Assembly (NCBI GenBank): GCA_947579605.1
Contig: OX388313.1
Span: forward strand, 3,720,001 to 3,784,000
DNA from: Athripsodes cinereus
Lineage: Eukaryota; Arthropoda; Insecta; Trichoptera; Leptoceridae
DNA length: 64,000 bases
Reading direction: 5' to 3'
Shown here piece after piece: positions 22,773 through 32,689 of the stretch. Within the stretch, counting starts at the first letter, position 1, and each line of letters starts with the position of its first letter. Position numbers and translations under genes: made by a program. Under the pieces are notes generated by a model. It saw only the letters and a program-made list of their open reading frames with translations. It was not told the DNA's origin and did no database searches.

Positions 22773-25700
22773 CCCCCCCCGTGAGGGTTCTCCCTCACTA
22801 AAATTCTCCGAGCCGGGTTTCATGGGGACGTCTCGACTCGGCATAGTCTCGCCACTGGTGTCAGTGCTGGTCACGGTGTGAGTGGTCTGCGACTTCCTGT
22901 TCCGAGCTGACCTCAGCCCACACTTAGTGTCACTGTTTGGGTTGTCAGGCATTGTGACAAACTGCAACGGTTCTGCAATTTTCACGCCGTCAACCTCCTG
23001 GCGCGTTGAGGATCCTTCTGCGATCCTTGTGATTGTTGCCGCCGTCGCCATCTCACTTCGCGTTTCATGGCGTCGAGGAACCATAACCCTACGAGAGCCA
23101 GGGTGTACCTCTTCCTCGTCTTCCTGGGACTCGTGTCTTCTGGGTTGTATCCCGTGGCTTGTGTCGTCCACGGATCTGGTGGGTGAAGTCCTCCTAATCG
23201 GGGATGCGTCTACTTCGGCGTTGGTTCGCAACAGTCGTCGCTCGCAACCAACTTGTTCGAAGACTTCCATAACACTTGTTTGTTGCCGATTGATCCCTCG
23301 ACGTCTGTAGTTTGGCAGCATTCCCGCCCTACCCGTCTTACACTCTGATTTCCAAAGACGGGGGCTTAGATTGTCATCTGTAGCGTAGCCTTCATCCGTG
23401 AGGTGATTGCAGCTCTGCCCATCGGCTGAGGCTCCGATGGCGGCTGCACGGCCGGGACATTCTTCCTTCCGCCCGTAGCTGCAGGCTGTTGAAAGGGCTG
23501 CAGTAGGGGCTGCGATGGCGTCTGCCATCCAGCATGGAGCACAGATCTGGCCATCGGCTGGATCTGCGATGGCGTCTGCGCGCCCGGGCCATTCTTCCTT
23601 CCGGCCGTAGCTGAGGACTGCAGCGGGTTGTTGTGCAGCCGGAGGGACTCCCCATCCGGCGGTGGTGGCAGCGGCAGGCAGCTGTGTCTTCTGCGGCTGC
23701 TGGTGTGGCGCCGGAGGGACTCCCCATCCGGCGGTGGTGGCAGCGGCAGGCGGCTGTGTCTGCTGCAGCTGCTGGTGTACTGCCGGAGGGACGATTGCTT
23801 TTGTCTCATCTGCTGGAATCCGTCGAGCAGCTGTGACGCCCAGAGAGTGAAAGTGGCACTTTACAAGATCCTCCTGGACTAGGAACACAGGGCCTACGTC
23901 TTCGCTTGCTCTGCCACCGTGGGTCGTCCATCCCAGTGCCGTCTTGGACATCATGATGGGGTCCCCCTCTATCTCATCGAACTCTCGGCCGACAATGATC
24001 TGGACGTTGTCTTGTCCGATCAACATACGAGGTATTACCGAGGGGGGACCGCCTGATCGTCGAAGGTCATCTCTGTGACGGGCCATCAACTGTTGCGGCA
24101 GCTTAATCTTGGCCGTAGTCTGGGCCGCGACCGTATGTTGGTCGCTGTTGTCACCGGTCACGATCACGTTCACTCTTCGCGACGTTTCATCATTGACGGT
24201 CGTACCTCCTACGCCGCGGATGCGAAGGCCCGTTACTCTGCCGGGGGCTCCAATGGCGTCGGCGACAGACGCATCGATGAGTGTGATTGTCGCACCTTCG
24301 TCCAGCAGGGCATGTATCCTAACTCTTCCGGCTGGACCCGCCACAGTGACTGGTAGTATCTTCAGTAGGACGCCCGCACTGTTAACTTGCGTCACGTTCG
24401 CCACTACTTCTCCCGTGCCTTGATCGTCAGGCGAGTTGACTGGTGGTGTGGTGTGAAGGGTAGCGTGGTGGGGTCTGCGGCAGTCACCGACTCCGCAGCG
24501 CTGGGCACGACACCTGATGAATCTGCCGTGCTCCGGAGCAAGGCACACGCGGCACAATTTTCTTTCACACGCTATCCGCCATCTGGCATCCGTGTCAAGG
24601 CACACATAGGACACACACGTATCAGTTGAGTGGGGCCCTAAGCACATTGCACAACCACTTAGTTCAGCACTTTGGTTAACTCGTTGACTGTTATTGTTCA
24701 CACGGTTGTTCGGCGCACTGTCACTGTTTGACACATTGTTCTTGTTCGGAGCACCTTTTCGACCGTTGTCACTTTGACTCCCCACATTTGGTTCGTCTAC
24801 ACACATGAACACCTTATTCTTCGGTGGCTTCTGTGACGTCGTCTTGAGGCGACGCTTGGTGTCCTGTAACCAATCCTCGCCGCCTCCGTCACGCATGCCA
24901 CTCACGTATCTTGAAAGCCATGCGAGGAAGTCGTGCAGCGTCACGCTGTCCCCGGGTCTCCTTCCACTGTTGCCGAGGGTCATTCCCCAAAGTGATCTGA
25001 TGCTGAAGGGGAATTTACCCACCGCCTCTCTCAGCAGGTCCTTCCTGGCGGTCACATAGCTCGGGTCGAAGCTGACGAGAGTTTCGACTGCGGCGGCAAT
25101 CTCATCGTGGGCTTCCAGAATCTCAGCAGTGGACGGCTGTTCACTCAGCCGCGCTACCCGGCTAAGGTTGCTACACATGATTGCCTCCACTTCACTAGGT
25201 CTGGCGAACCTTGCTTCTAGCTCCGCCATAACGCGGGCCACCAGGCCGGGCGTATCATAGTTCAGCTTGGCTCCCACTGCTTTCTTCGCATCACCTGTCA
25301 GTCTAGACTGAAGCCGCGCCACGTTCTCGGACTCGCCTAACTGGTTGCGTTTGGTGGTGAAGTCAAAAACGTTCTTGAAAGCAGGCCACTTCATGGGGTC
25401 CCCGTCAAAATAAGGCAGCTCTACATCGCGACTCGTTAGCACGGGACCAGCGTCTCGATGTCGACGCACCCAGTCGTCCGTGTACATATCTGAGTGGATG
25501 AGGGGCTGCGCTGAATTGGTTGACCATGATTGCGGTGGTTGTGGCGGCTGATGCACCCAATAGCCCGCAGGGATCGCGTGCGGCGTCGGCTGCAGGGCTG
25601 GCCATCCAGCTGGGGCTGCGGGCTGCGTCAGCGGCTGCTGCGGGGTTGGCCATCCAGCTGGGGCTGCGGGCTGCGTCAGCGGCTGCTGCGGGGCTGGATA

Positions 25701-26759
25701 TCCAGCTGGGGCTGCGGGCTGCGTCAGCGGCTGCTGCGGGGTTGGCCATCCAGCTGGGGCTGCGGGCTGCGTCAGCGGCTGCTGCGGGGCTGGCCATCCA
25801 GCTGGGGCTGCGGGCTGTGTCAGCGGCTGCTGCGGGGCTGGCCATCCAGCTGGGGCTGCGGGCTGCGTCGGCGGCTGCTGCGGGGTTGGCCATCCAGCTG
25901 GGGCTGCGGGCTGCGTCAGCGGCTGCTGCGGGGTTGGCCATCCAGCTGGGGCTGCGGGCTGCGTCAGCGGCTGCTGCGGGGCTGGCCATCCAGCTGGGGC
26001 TGCGGGTTGCGTCGGCGGCTGCTTCGGGGTTGGCCATCCAGCTGGGGCTGCGGGCTGCGTCAGCGGCTGCTGCGGGGCAGGCCATCCAGCTGGGGCTGCG
26101 GGCTGCGTCAGCGGCTGCTGCGGGGCTGGCCATCCAGCTGGGGCTGCGGGCTGCGTCGGCGGCTGCTTCGGGGTTGTCCATCCAGCTGGGGCTGCGGGCT
26201 GCGTCAGCGGCTGCTGCGGGGCAGGCCATCCAGCTGGGGCTGCGGGCTGCGTCAGCGGTTGCTGCGGGGCTGGCCATCCAGCTGGGGCTGCGGGCTGCGT
26301 CAGCGGCTGCTGCGGGGTTGGCCATCCAGCTGGGGCTGCGGGCTGCGTCAGCGGCTGCTGCGGGGCTGGCCATCCAGCTGGGACTGCGGGCTGGGTCGGC
26401 GGCTGCTGCGGGGCTGGCCATCCAGCTGGGGCTGCGGGCTGCGTCAGCGGCTGCTGCGGGGCTGGCCATCCAGCTGGGGCTGCGGGCTGCGTCGGCGGCT
26501 GCTGCGGGGCTGACCGTCCAGCTGTTGCTGCGGGCTGCGATGCTCTGGCTTCCGCAAGTTGCTGCTGGAGCTCTGCGATGATGTCAGCATCCTCAGCAGT
26601 GGCGCGATTCTGCTCCTTGATCTGTCTGCGCAGCTGCTTGAGGGTCTCGTCAGTGGCTGTGTCTGACGAGGAGTCTGATGATTCTTCAACATCAGGGACG
26701 GGAGCATCCGATGTGGAGGCGTCCACGTCGAAGGCTTTCTTCTTGTGGCGTAATTCCAT
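22743..26759 (-). CDS. BEL/Pao Gag-protease polyprotein lacking RT, RNase H and integrase
   Basis: One open frame of 1338 residues. The ATG lies 40 bases after the LTR in a good context (CCACCAAGATGG). In order: an acidic N-terminus and a likely coiled coil (about 27-75); about 19 Pro/Ala/Gln/Trp repeats of 16 residues (about 80-395); a Gag core with the DUF1759-like LPYFDGDPMKWPAF motif (about 435-640); Cys/His zinc knuckles with CRVCLAPEHGRF (about 700-775); an aspartic protease with LLDEGAT (about 813-820), later LIGQDN and LGWTTHGG as in BEL/Pao proteins; then about 370 low-complexity residues ending inside the 3' LTR. Known BEL/Pao polyproteins continue into reverse transcriptase right after the LGW..HG segment. 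Here that part is missing and no YxDD or integrase zinc finger appears. The likely role is to form particles and cleave itself, with polymerase and integrase supplied by another element. Confidence 0.88.
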   Translation of the reverse strand: MELRHKKKAFDVDASTSDAPVPDVEESSDSSSDTATDETLKQLRRQIKEQNRATAEDADIIAELQQQLAEARASQPAATAGRSAPQQPPTQPAAPAGWPAPQQPLTQPAAPAGWPAPQQPPTQPAVPAGWPAPQQPLTQPAAPAGWPTPQQPLTQPAAPAGWPAPQQPLTQPAAPAGWPAPQQPLTQPAAPAGWTTPKQPPTQPAAPAGWPAPQQPLTQPAAPAGWPAPQQPLTQPAAPAGWPTPKQPPTQPAAPAGWPAPQQPLTQPAAPAGWPTPQQPLTQPAAPAGWPTPQQPPTQPAAPAGWPAPQQPLTQPAAPAGWPAPQQPLTQPAAPAGWPTPQQPLTQPAAPAGYPAPQQPLTQPAAPAGWPTPQQPLTQPAAPAGWPALQPTPHAIPAGYWVHQPPQPPQSWSTNSAQPLIHSDMYTDDWVRRHRDAGPVLTSRDVELPYFDGDPMKWPAFKNVFDFTTKRNQLGESENVARLQSRLTGDAKKAVGAKLNYDTPGLVARVMAELEARFARPSEVEAIMCSNLSRVARLSEQPSTAEILEAHDEIAAAVETLVSFDPSYVTARKDLLREAVGKFPFSIRSLWGMTLGNSGRRPGDSVTLHDFLAWLSRYVSGMRDGGGEDWLQDTKRRLKTTSQKPPKNKVFMCVDEPNVGSQSDNGRKGAPNKNNVSNSDSAPNNRVNNNSQRVNQSAELSGCAMCLGPHSTDTCVSYVCLDTDARWRIACERKLCRVCLAPEHGRFIRCRAQRCGVGDCRRPHHATLHTTPPVNSPDDQGTGEVVANVTQVNSAGVLLKILPVTVAGPAGRVRIHALLDEGATITLIDASVADAIGAPGRVTGLRIRGVGGTTVNDETSRRVNVIVTGDNSDQHTVAAQTTAKIKLPQQLMARHRDDLRRSGGPPSVIPRMLIGQDNVQIIVGREFDEIEGDPIMMSKTALGWTTHGGRASEDVGPVFLVQEDLVKCHFHSLGVTAARRIPADETKAIVPPAVHQQLQQTQPPAAATTAGWGVPPAPHQQPQKTQLPAAATTAGWGVPPAAQQPAAVLSYGRKEEWPGRADAIADPADGQICAPCWMADAIAAPTAALSTACSYGRKEECPGRAAAIGASADGQSCNHLTDEGYATDDNLSPRLWKSECKTGRAGMLPNYRRRGINRQQTSVMEVFEQVGCERRLLRTNAEVDASPIRRTSPTRSVDDTSHGIQPRRHESQEDEEEVHPGSRRVMVPRRHETRSEMATAATITRIAEGSSTRQEVDGVKIAEPLQFVTMPDNPNSDTKCGLRSARNRKSQTTHTVTSTDTSGETMPSRDVPMKPGSENFSEGEPSRGGCTEPGTPQP
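22773..22799 (-). other. Polypurine-like tract before the 3' LTR
   Basis: On the minus strand a purine-rich stretch ends in eight G (22773-22780) directly against the 3' LTR, where plus-strand DNA synthesis would be primed. A short CCCTCAC break splits the purine run. The tract overlaps the end of the coding frame. Confidence 0.5.
23630..23790 (-). repeat. 72-bp repeat in the C-terminal region of the BEL/Pao frame
   Basis: A unit starting ggagggactccccatccg occurs at 23641 and again at 23713, a 72-bp period (24 residues with core AAATTAGWGVPP). In the same frame it resembles the Gag repeat (PAAPAGWPAPQQP), so it may be a diverged relative. A second duplication (ccgtagctg-containing blocks near 23412 and 23548) follows it in the reading direction. 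Together these fill the place of the lost pol gene. Confidence 0.7.
25585..26530 (-). repeat. 48-bp tandem repeat inside Gag (about 19 units)
   Basis: The 48-bp unit encodes 16 residues with core PAGWPAPQQPL. Units vary at a few places (A/T after WP, Q/K, L/P at the end, one Y for W). Rare variants recur exactly 144 bp apart (gcaggccatc at 26077 and 26221; gcttcggggt at 26021 and 26165), showing duplication in blocks of three units. Because 48 is a multiple of three, other frames and the opposite strand also stay open across the array. Confidence 0.9.
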
Positions 26760-26780
26760 CTTGGTGGCGGTGTGGGATCC

Positions 26781-26799
26781 TTGGGTCGAAGGACCAACT
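26781..26799 (-). other. Putative tRNA primer-binding site
   Basis: On the minus strand, three bases after the 5' LTR, the sequence starts TGGTCCTTCGACCC. The leading TGG is what a site complementary to a tRNA 3' CCA end would show, and its position right after the LTR is correct. I could not assign the tRNA. The leader to the start codon is only about 40 bases. Confidence 0.55.
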
Positions 26800-27719
26800 T
26801 GTGCGGGACGGAGTCCGACTCAGACTGCCCAGGCCACAAGTGAACTGTATCTCCGGTTGGTGTGGAGTCGGGGGTGAGTGAGGGGGCCGCGGGTACCCAC
26901 ACACGGGCCTCGATGTATCTCTGCCTATATCCGGTGCGTCGTTGTTGAGGTGACTCAGCTGCCGTTACCCTCAACAACACGTCGGAGACTCCCTTCGTTC
27001 GTCGACCTGGGGATGTTTACTTCCACCGGGCACGACTCCGTCGTAACACCTAGGCGCAGCTAACCTGTGTACTCGCAAGCACTCGCTACCGGGCAATGAT
27101 CCCGATAGCACTGACTGTATTGAGGACACAAGAAGCTACACGGCGGCGTATTGACGAAGAAGTACTCGGCTCACGGTAACCACCTCAGTGCCAATTCACT
27201 TGGAAGCTCGTCTGTGCAGGGAAGGTGTAGGACAGCTGAAGCCAAAGGTCCAATCCAGTTCAAGGGAGTGTAGTGGTCAGCAGTGGTAGTCCAATCCAGT
27301 CCAGTCCAAGAGAGCAGTTGAGGTAGTCAGTAGTAAAAGCCAGGTTGATTGTTCCGAAGAGAGTGGTTTTATTTAGTGAAATGTATTACTTATAAAGCGG
27401 CCGATACACGCCGACCTTGACCCAGCCGACAGTGGCTGAGTGTGAGGTGCGCGCGCGGTTACCGGCCGCCGTAAATAACTCCCACCCCTGCGCGAGCGTG
27501 TCATTCATATACCGACCGCCGCACAGGGAGGAGCTCTCACTATGAAACATGATTTATGCAATTATTACATACATGTACGGGACAGGGCGCTCCGCACGGG
27601 TGGGTATACAGGCATGAGAGCTTTATTTGTACCCACGCCGTGTGTGCGGTGTCTTACAATTATGTTATTATTTGCAATTGATTATACTGCTAGGGCTGAG
27701 GCGTACCAGGTTCGGTACA
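26800..27719 (-). repeat. 5' LTR of the BEL/Pao element
   Basis: This 920-bp LTR lies upstream of the coding frame when read on the minus strand. It begins TG and ends CA. On the minus strand a TATAAG box lies at 27389-27394, with AATAAA just downstream at 27368-27373, so promoter and polyadenylation signals sit close together in mid-LTR. By eye I found no difference from the other LTR, and small frames inside both translate identically. An exact alignment would give the insertion age. Confidence 0.9.
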
Positions 27720-27724
27720 GGTGT
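27720..27724. repeat. Target-site duplication, right copy (ggtgt)
   Basis: This matches 21848-21852 on the other side of the element. The flanking DNA resumes as AT-rich sequence on both sides. Confidence 0.85.
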
Positions 27725-28445
27725 TATATAAGAATTCTTGGAATCTCCCGGAGAGACCACAAAATCTCAAATGACAATTTTTTTTAACGGACTAAAAAGA
27801 GAAGAGAACCTCCTCAAGAACATCTCAGAAAGATGCACAAGACAGAAAGATGCAAAAACAAATAAACAATAATTAAAAAATACCCATATGCAGGAAGAGA
27901 AAATTTGATTTATTCACCAAATTTAATCATCATTGTATTATAGGACCGTCCGACCAAGATAGTGCAGAAGTTTAGAGATTTTCATTTGCCCAATTCTAAA
28001 TTCTACACATACAAGTTTATTCACACGTTCCACAGTTTAAATATCATACGTTTTACTTACAACATTTGACATTTTTACCGATGGAAAGATAACGCCCTCA
28101 TAATTAATTTTGTCGCCCGTAAAATATTTTTATCGCCCGTACGAAATATTCAGTATTTTTAAGTAAATATGAGAACTTTTAGTGTTAATATTATTATTAT
28201 GGGGAATTTATTATTTAATGGGATAAACGTGATCATTAAATATAATGTTATGTTGACAATTTTAAGGCAGAATTAAGTTGCGTAATAACCTATAATTGAA
28301 ATAAAAACTATTTTTACATTTATTTTTATATATTTATTATAATGTTTGTTTGACTAACAGTTCACACATTTTAAATAGGTTTGAAAAAATTAAATTAAAG
28401 TATACAAAAAGTTCGTCTTTGAGATAAAAAGTTTAACAAGGCATT
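27725..28445. other. Flank between the BEL/Pao element and the minisatellite
   Basis: AT-rich sequence with no recognisable gene or repeat apart from a few direct words (tcgcccgt twice near 28110-28140). Confidence 0.45.
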
Positions 28446-28655
28446 TGTTTATTTTACGTGTTGATCAAGGGTTACATGCCAAGTGTGTTTATTTTACGTG
28501 TTGATCAAGGGTTACATGCCAAGTGTGTTTATTTTACGTGTTGATCAAGGGTTACATGCCAAGTGTGTTTATTTTACGTGTTGATCAAGGGTTACATGCC
28601 AAGTGTGTTTATTTTACGTGTTGATCAAGGGTTACATGCCAAGTGTGTTTATTTT
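28446..28655. repeat. Perfect 40-bp minisatellite, five copies
   Basis: The unit containing ttgatcaagggttacatgcc recurs at 28461, 28501, 28541, 28581 and 28621 without a difference that I can see. Each unit contains tttacgtg and a TGATCA palindrome. It is not CRISPR-like: there are no variable spacers. Confidence 0.93.
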
Positions 28656-28827
28656 GAAGGAAAGCTATCCGTGTTATTGAAAACTGCATGGTCGAAAGAA
28701 CGACGCTGGTTTTTGTCAACTTCATAAGACATTCTCATAAAATGGGTCAAGCCGTAGCATCATTATATCGCCAGGATAGAGATTCTCATTTGATTCTGTT
28801 TCTTTTTGATGGATATCTTTTGTTCAT

Positions 28828-28900
28828 TCATTTTTCCTGCTGAGACCGCCTTAATCAAAAGCTGTTATGGTCTCAGTGCAGAGTGAAATTTTTAGAATAA
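28828..28900 (-). repeat. SINE tail fragment (family of 38600)
   Basis: The tail blocks ctgagaccataacagctttt and ggtctcagcaggaaaaatg match the end of the SINE at 38600-38835. Confidence 0.5.
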
Positions 28901-29019
28901 TTATAATAATAATCAGCAATCTCGTATTCCATAGTACAAATGTAAATATAAAAAAAAATAAACAACTTTTAAAAAATTGTGTCAATCCTTTGGCAATCTA
29001 GATAATATCATTTTGTCAT

Positions 29020-29120
29020 TACTACTACACAATCACGGCCGGGTAGCCAGCAGACCAGCTGCATGAGATAAACATGCAAGCTGTCATCTCCGTGCCAACA
29101 AAATTAAGACGTTCAGGATT
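29020..29120 (-). repeat. Repeat A, 3' half
   Basis: It carries ggtagccagcagaccagctg, aaacatgcaagctgtc and a ctccgtgccaac block. It lies about 90 bp from an opposite-strand copy. Confidence 0.7.
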
Positions 29121-29211
29121 CGTCATTTTCTATTTAAATATTTTTCAGTAAATTTTAGAGCATCCAGTAAAATGCAAGTAAGTATTCGTTTAACATCACG
29201 TATTTCAGCGA

Positions 29212-29342
29212 TCATCGGCGTTGAGGTATGCCTCCTATTCTGAATACTTCAACTTGTGTTGGCACGGAGAAGAAATCTTGCATACTCAATACATGAAGTT
29301 TATCCGCTAGCTACCCCACTTGGGCGAATCGGCGTGAATGGA
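29212..29342 (+). repeat. Repeat A, 3' half, opposite orientation
   Basis: It shows ggtatgcctcctattctg, gttggcacggagaag and gctaccccacttggg. With the previous copy it forms an inverted pair. Confidence 0.65.
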
Positions 29343-29974
29343 TAATTTAAAATAATTTTTCAAGTGTCCTAAAAATAACAGGTAGGTATCAAAGCTAATA
29401 GTTACTTGTTTAGTACTTTCATCACTTTCCACATAAATTATTTTACTTGAACCACCGCATAGTAGAGTGTCCTTATTTTTACCTTTATTTTGTTCGTAAT
29501 GAAATTAAGATAAATAGATAATAATATATTCACTTTAAGACGATGTCCGTGACTAATCTGTTGTTAAAAATAAACACTATTCTCAGTGAAATACCACTGT
29601 CTAACCGACAAACAAGTGAGAGACAGCACAGTGCAATAGTGACAACTTGGCAAAAAGTGAGTGAAAAAAGTTTAACTTGTTTTTATTTTGTAATTTGTCA
29701 TTTATGTTTCATTACAATATATATTATTACTCTTGTCCCATATTTGTTTCTTATTATTTAAAATAAATTTACTTCCCTCCAAAAAAGAAGTTTAACAGAG
29801 AAGTAGTATAAAAGATTTGCATGATGGTGGTTTTAGTCATTCAGACAAGCTCGTGAGAACAATTTTGGTTTGAATCTGCAGATAAGGGTCTAAAACTCCT
29901 GAGATCTTCGAGTGTGAGGTGAGACTCTCTCTTAAATGAACAAAATTATATACTCATGTCAATCACCATAAAGT

Positions 29975-30245
29975 TAAAACTTTGACAAGGGAAATCGCAG
30001 ATAAAAAGTGGCCCACCACGTATTTCGAACAGTACATGGATAAAAAATGTGATAGACTGAACTAGAACAGGACGCAAATGGGTAAGCTCCAAACAAGATG
30101 GTCTATTGATATTAAGGAGTGGTGGACCTGTACTGTAAGATAGTTCCATCCAACAGATGATTGTGAAAGTCCAAGGGGGAGGCTTTTGTCAAACGCAAGA
30201 CAAAGAAAATAGCTAAGGATAAGGTTTATAGTCACAGCTAAACTG
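29975..30245 (+). pseudogene. Degenerate LINE ORF2 C-terminus
   Basis: The plus strand has QMGKLQTRWSIDIKEWW, resembling the GRP-x-TRW-x-DDIKK block of lepidopteran RTE-type proteins, and downstream aagtccaagggggaggctttt, the usual place of GEAYV-type endings. Stops interrupt it. Confidence 0.45.
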
Positions 30246-31040
30246 TGGTCACAAAGAAGTTGAACTAAATTTATTTAAAAAAAACATGTGTTTCGATGTT
30301 ATGAAAAGATTAAAAATTCTCTTTTGTTAAGATACAGGTGTTAAGGTTCATTAAAAACCCAAATTCATCCTATGAAACTAGTGCCATATAATAAATGCTG
30401 TGCCAGTTTTCATTCATTTCGACATACTCAAGAAACAAATATGAAAAAAATATATGTTTATGTTTATTTTAAATTATCCACGTTACGGTTGTTTCACGGT
30501 AGAATATTTTGTTAGAATATGAAGTGGAGACATTTGTTACTGTCAGTGCACAAAAGCTTCATGTCTTGCTGAGCTTATAAATCTGTAGATAGAACTTTGT
30601 GTGAATAGTTGTGGAGAAAATAGTCAAATAGTTAAATAGGCCTGTTGATGAGTTGAATCCTGATATGAATTCATAATTTATTGGAACTAAAAGATACAAA
30701 ACAAATTTTATGAGTATCTATATCAATATTACAAAGCTTTTCTATTTAAATAATAACAAATAAAAAAAGATACGGTGGATTTACTTTTTGCAATGGATAA
30801 TTAGATTACCTGCATTAAAAATAAGGCATTGTGGATTGATTGCATACCTCAGTGCCGAAATAAAAATGATGTGATTCTTAATGAACACATGTCATTCACA
30901 ATATACATAATATCCTAAAGCCTTCAGAAAAATATGTGAAACCTATTTTGTTTCAGGAAATAAGGTGAAGTGACCAGTAGCCTTGTGGTGGACTCTCGAA
31001 CATTCAATTGAAAAATCCCTGGTAAATTTCTCTCATTATA

Positions 31041-31707
31041 GTGTGTTTACACAGGGTGAATATCGTCAAGAATTCGAATTATCGTCAGCCGCTTGAACCG
31101 TGAGAATAGATTTTCAATAAATTTGAAAAGACAGTAAAGACGATATCGTCTCAACCTAAACATCTTTCAACTTTTATTTGCTCAACTATGTTGGTTTCTA
31201 TTTTTTTTTTGTATTCTTCTTGCACATCATCATTCATATAACAAAATCAACAGAGTAATTTACATAAGAAAAAATGTGATAGTGTGCAATGGTGAGATTA
31301 ACACTATATAGTGATTTCTTCCATCTAACCACGATTTACAGACATGCGTAAATAGGCGCTGCATCATATCTATGGTTGAAACTATTTTACGTTGGTTTTG
31401 TTGAAACCATTTTACGTTGGTTTGGGTTGTAAGATCGTACATATTTTCTCGTGTCATTGACAAAATTAACGTTTTTTCCTTAATTACAAGATGCCTTATA
31501 TCCTCTACTACAACATTTTTGACCAAAGTCACACATTATCTTGACGTCTACCATATTTAAAATTACGTCAAAATCAAACGCCTGACAGTATGACTCTATT
31601 TCTGTGAACTGTTTGAACAAATTTCATAATATGGACGTTCAACAGATTTTGTTTCAATGCAAGCGAAATCGTCCGCCCTTTATGTCGTTCCGTGTGAACA
31701 CAACATA
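31041..31707 (-). mobile_element. Second, degraded copy of the Harbinger-like family
   Basis: The left end (gtgtgtttacac, then gaatatcgtcaag) and right end (gtgtgaacacaac) form an imperfect terminal repeat related to the 18933 element. On the minus strand the interior frame (31260-31532) has TLVKNVVVEDIRHLVIKE, which resembles FLVENVIVEVKDAF in the other copy. The target duplication is not clear (tta against taa), so the boundaries are approximate. Confidence 0.55.
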
Positions 31708-32689
31708 AGGATAATTTTAGATGTCAAATTAAACGAATTACATGCTCTGAAGGTGTTTGGGTATATTTTTTTTTTTTTTAAAAAAAAACCCGGATTCATC
31801 TTTTAATAAACAATAATGAAAATAAAATTTTCTACTTAATTTTAGTAAATGCACAAGATGTTTTGATTGCAATAATAACAGACACAGATACATACGTACT
31901 CGTATTTTGTTGATCTAAATGTATGTGTGTGTGCGTTACTTTTGATCTAAGTACCTAATAACATATTTACATGACAGTAACATGTCGCAGTCACATTTAT
32001 CATATTTCCGTCGAGAATAGCAGTAACATATCAAAATGTTATTTATAACATACTAGCATTATTTGCTCTGGCTCTACAATGAACAAATACATCTTACTCA
32101 AAAACTTTGTTTTTCAATTTTATTTATTATCTTTTTTTTTAATAAATACAAAAAAATATTAAAAACACTTAATTTTCAGTTTTACAGATACGATTATAAC
32201 AAAGACGACGAAGAGAATAAAATACGGCAAAAGGTCGCAAATTTCGAAGATTTAAGATGTCAATTTGATAATAAGTTAATTTGATAATTATTTGTATATC
32301 TTTTTAACATTTTTAATAATCTGTCTACAAAGTGTGTTTTTATAGAACAAAATCTCAAAATTTCTTTAACAAAAAAATTACGCAAAATACAACGGAACGA
32401 TTTTATCTTACTGTAAGAGTAGGTACTATATTTAAAATAAAAGTTGCCACAGACATACAAACAAATGTTCAAAAAATATTTTCATATATAAATCGAGCAA
32501 TTCTCTCAAAATAATAATTCAGATATATGTACCTAGGAGTAGGTATGCATGTGAGATCGCTACTACATATTACTGTGACAAACGTGAAATATCTCTGCGA
32601 TGAGTGATGATATAATTATCACAAAGATATAATCAAAATAATTAACATCAAAACATAACTAAATAACTATGCGTATACTAATAATAAGT

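Larger units (their letters stand above)
21853..27719 (-). mobile_element. Non-autonomous BEL/Pao LTR retrotransposon (Gag-protease only)
   Basis: Two direct repeats of exactly 920 bp (21853-22772 and 26800-27719) bound a 4 kb interior that is clearly GC-rich against AT-rich flanks. The outer ends are TG...CA, and the flanking 5 bp match (ggtgt at 21848-21852 and 27720-27724), as expected for BEL/Pao integration. The coding strand is minus, so the 5' LTR is the right-hand copy. A primer-binding-like site follows the 5' LTR, and a run of eight G (minus strand) abuts the 3' LTR. The single frame has BEL-type Gag, zinc knuckles and aspartic protease. I see no YxDD reverse transcriptase motif, no RNase H and no integrase. 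Complete LTRs, matching target duplication and an open frame indicate a recent insertion, presumably driven in trans by a full-length relative. Confidence 0.9.

Noticed and set aside
22595..22801. Small frames within the LTRs (also at 27542-27787)
   Set aside because: They are duplicated simply because the LTRs are, and have no recognisable content.
25520..26581. Long open frames on the plus strand and in a second minus frame across the Gag repeat (about 327-354 codons)
   Set aside because: The 48-bp period is a multiple of three, so several frames stay open by chance. The peptides are simple repeats and only the 1338-codon minus frame extends into recognisable domains.
28446..28655. CRISPR-like regular repeat
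   Set aside because: Repeats are directly joined with no variable spacers, and the genome is eukaryotic. It is a minisatellite.
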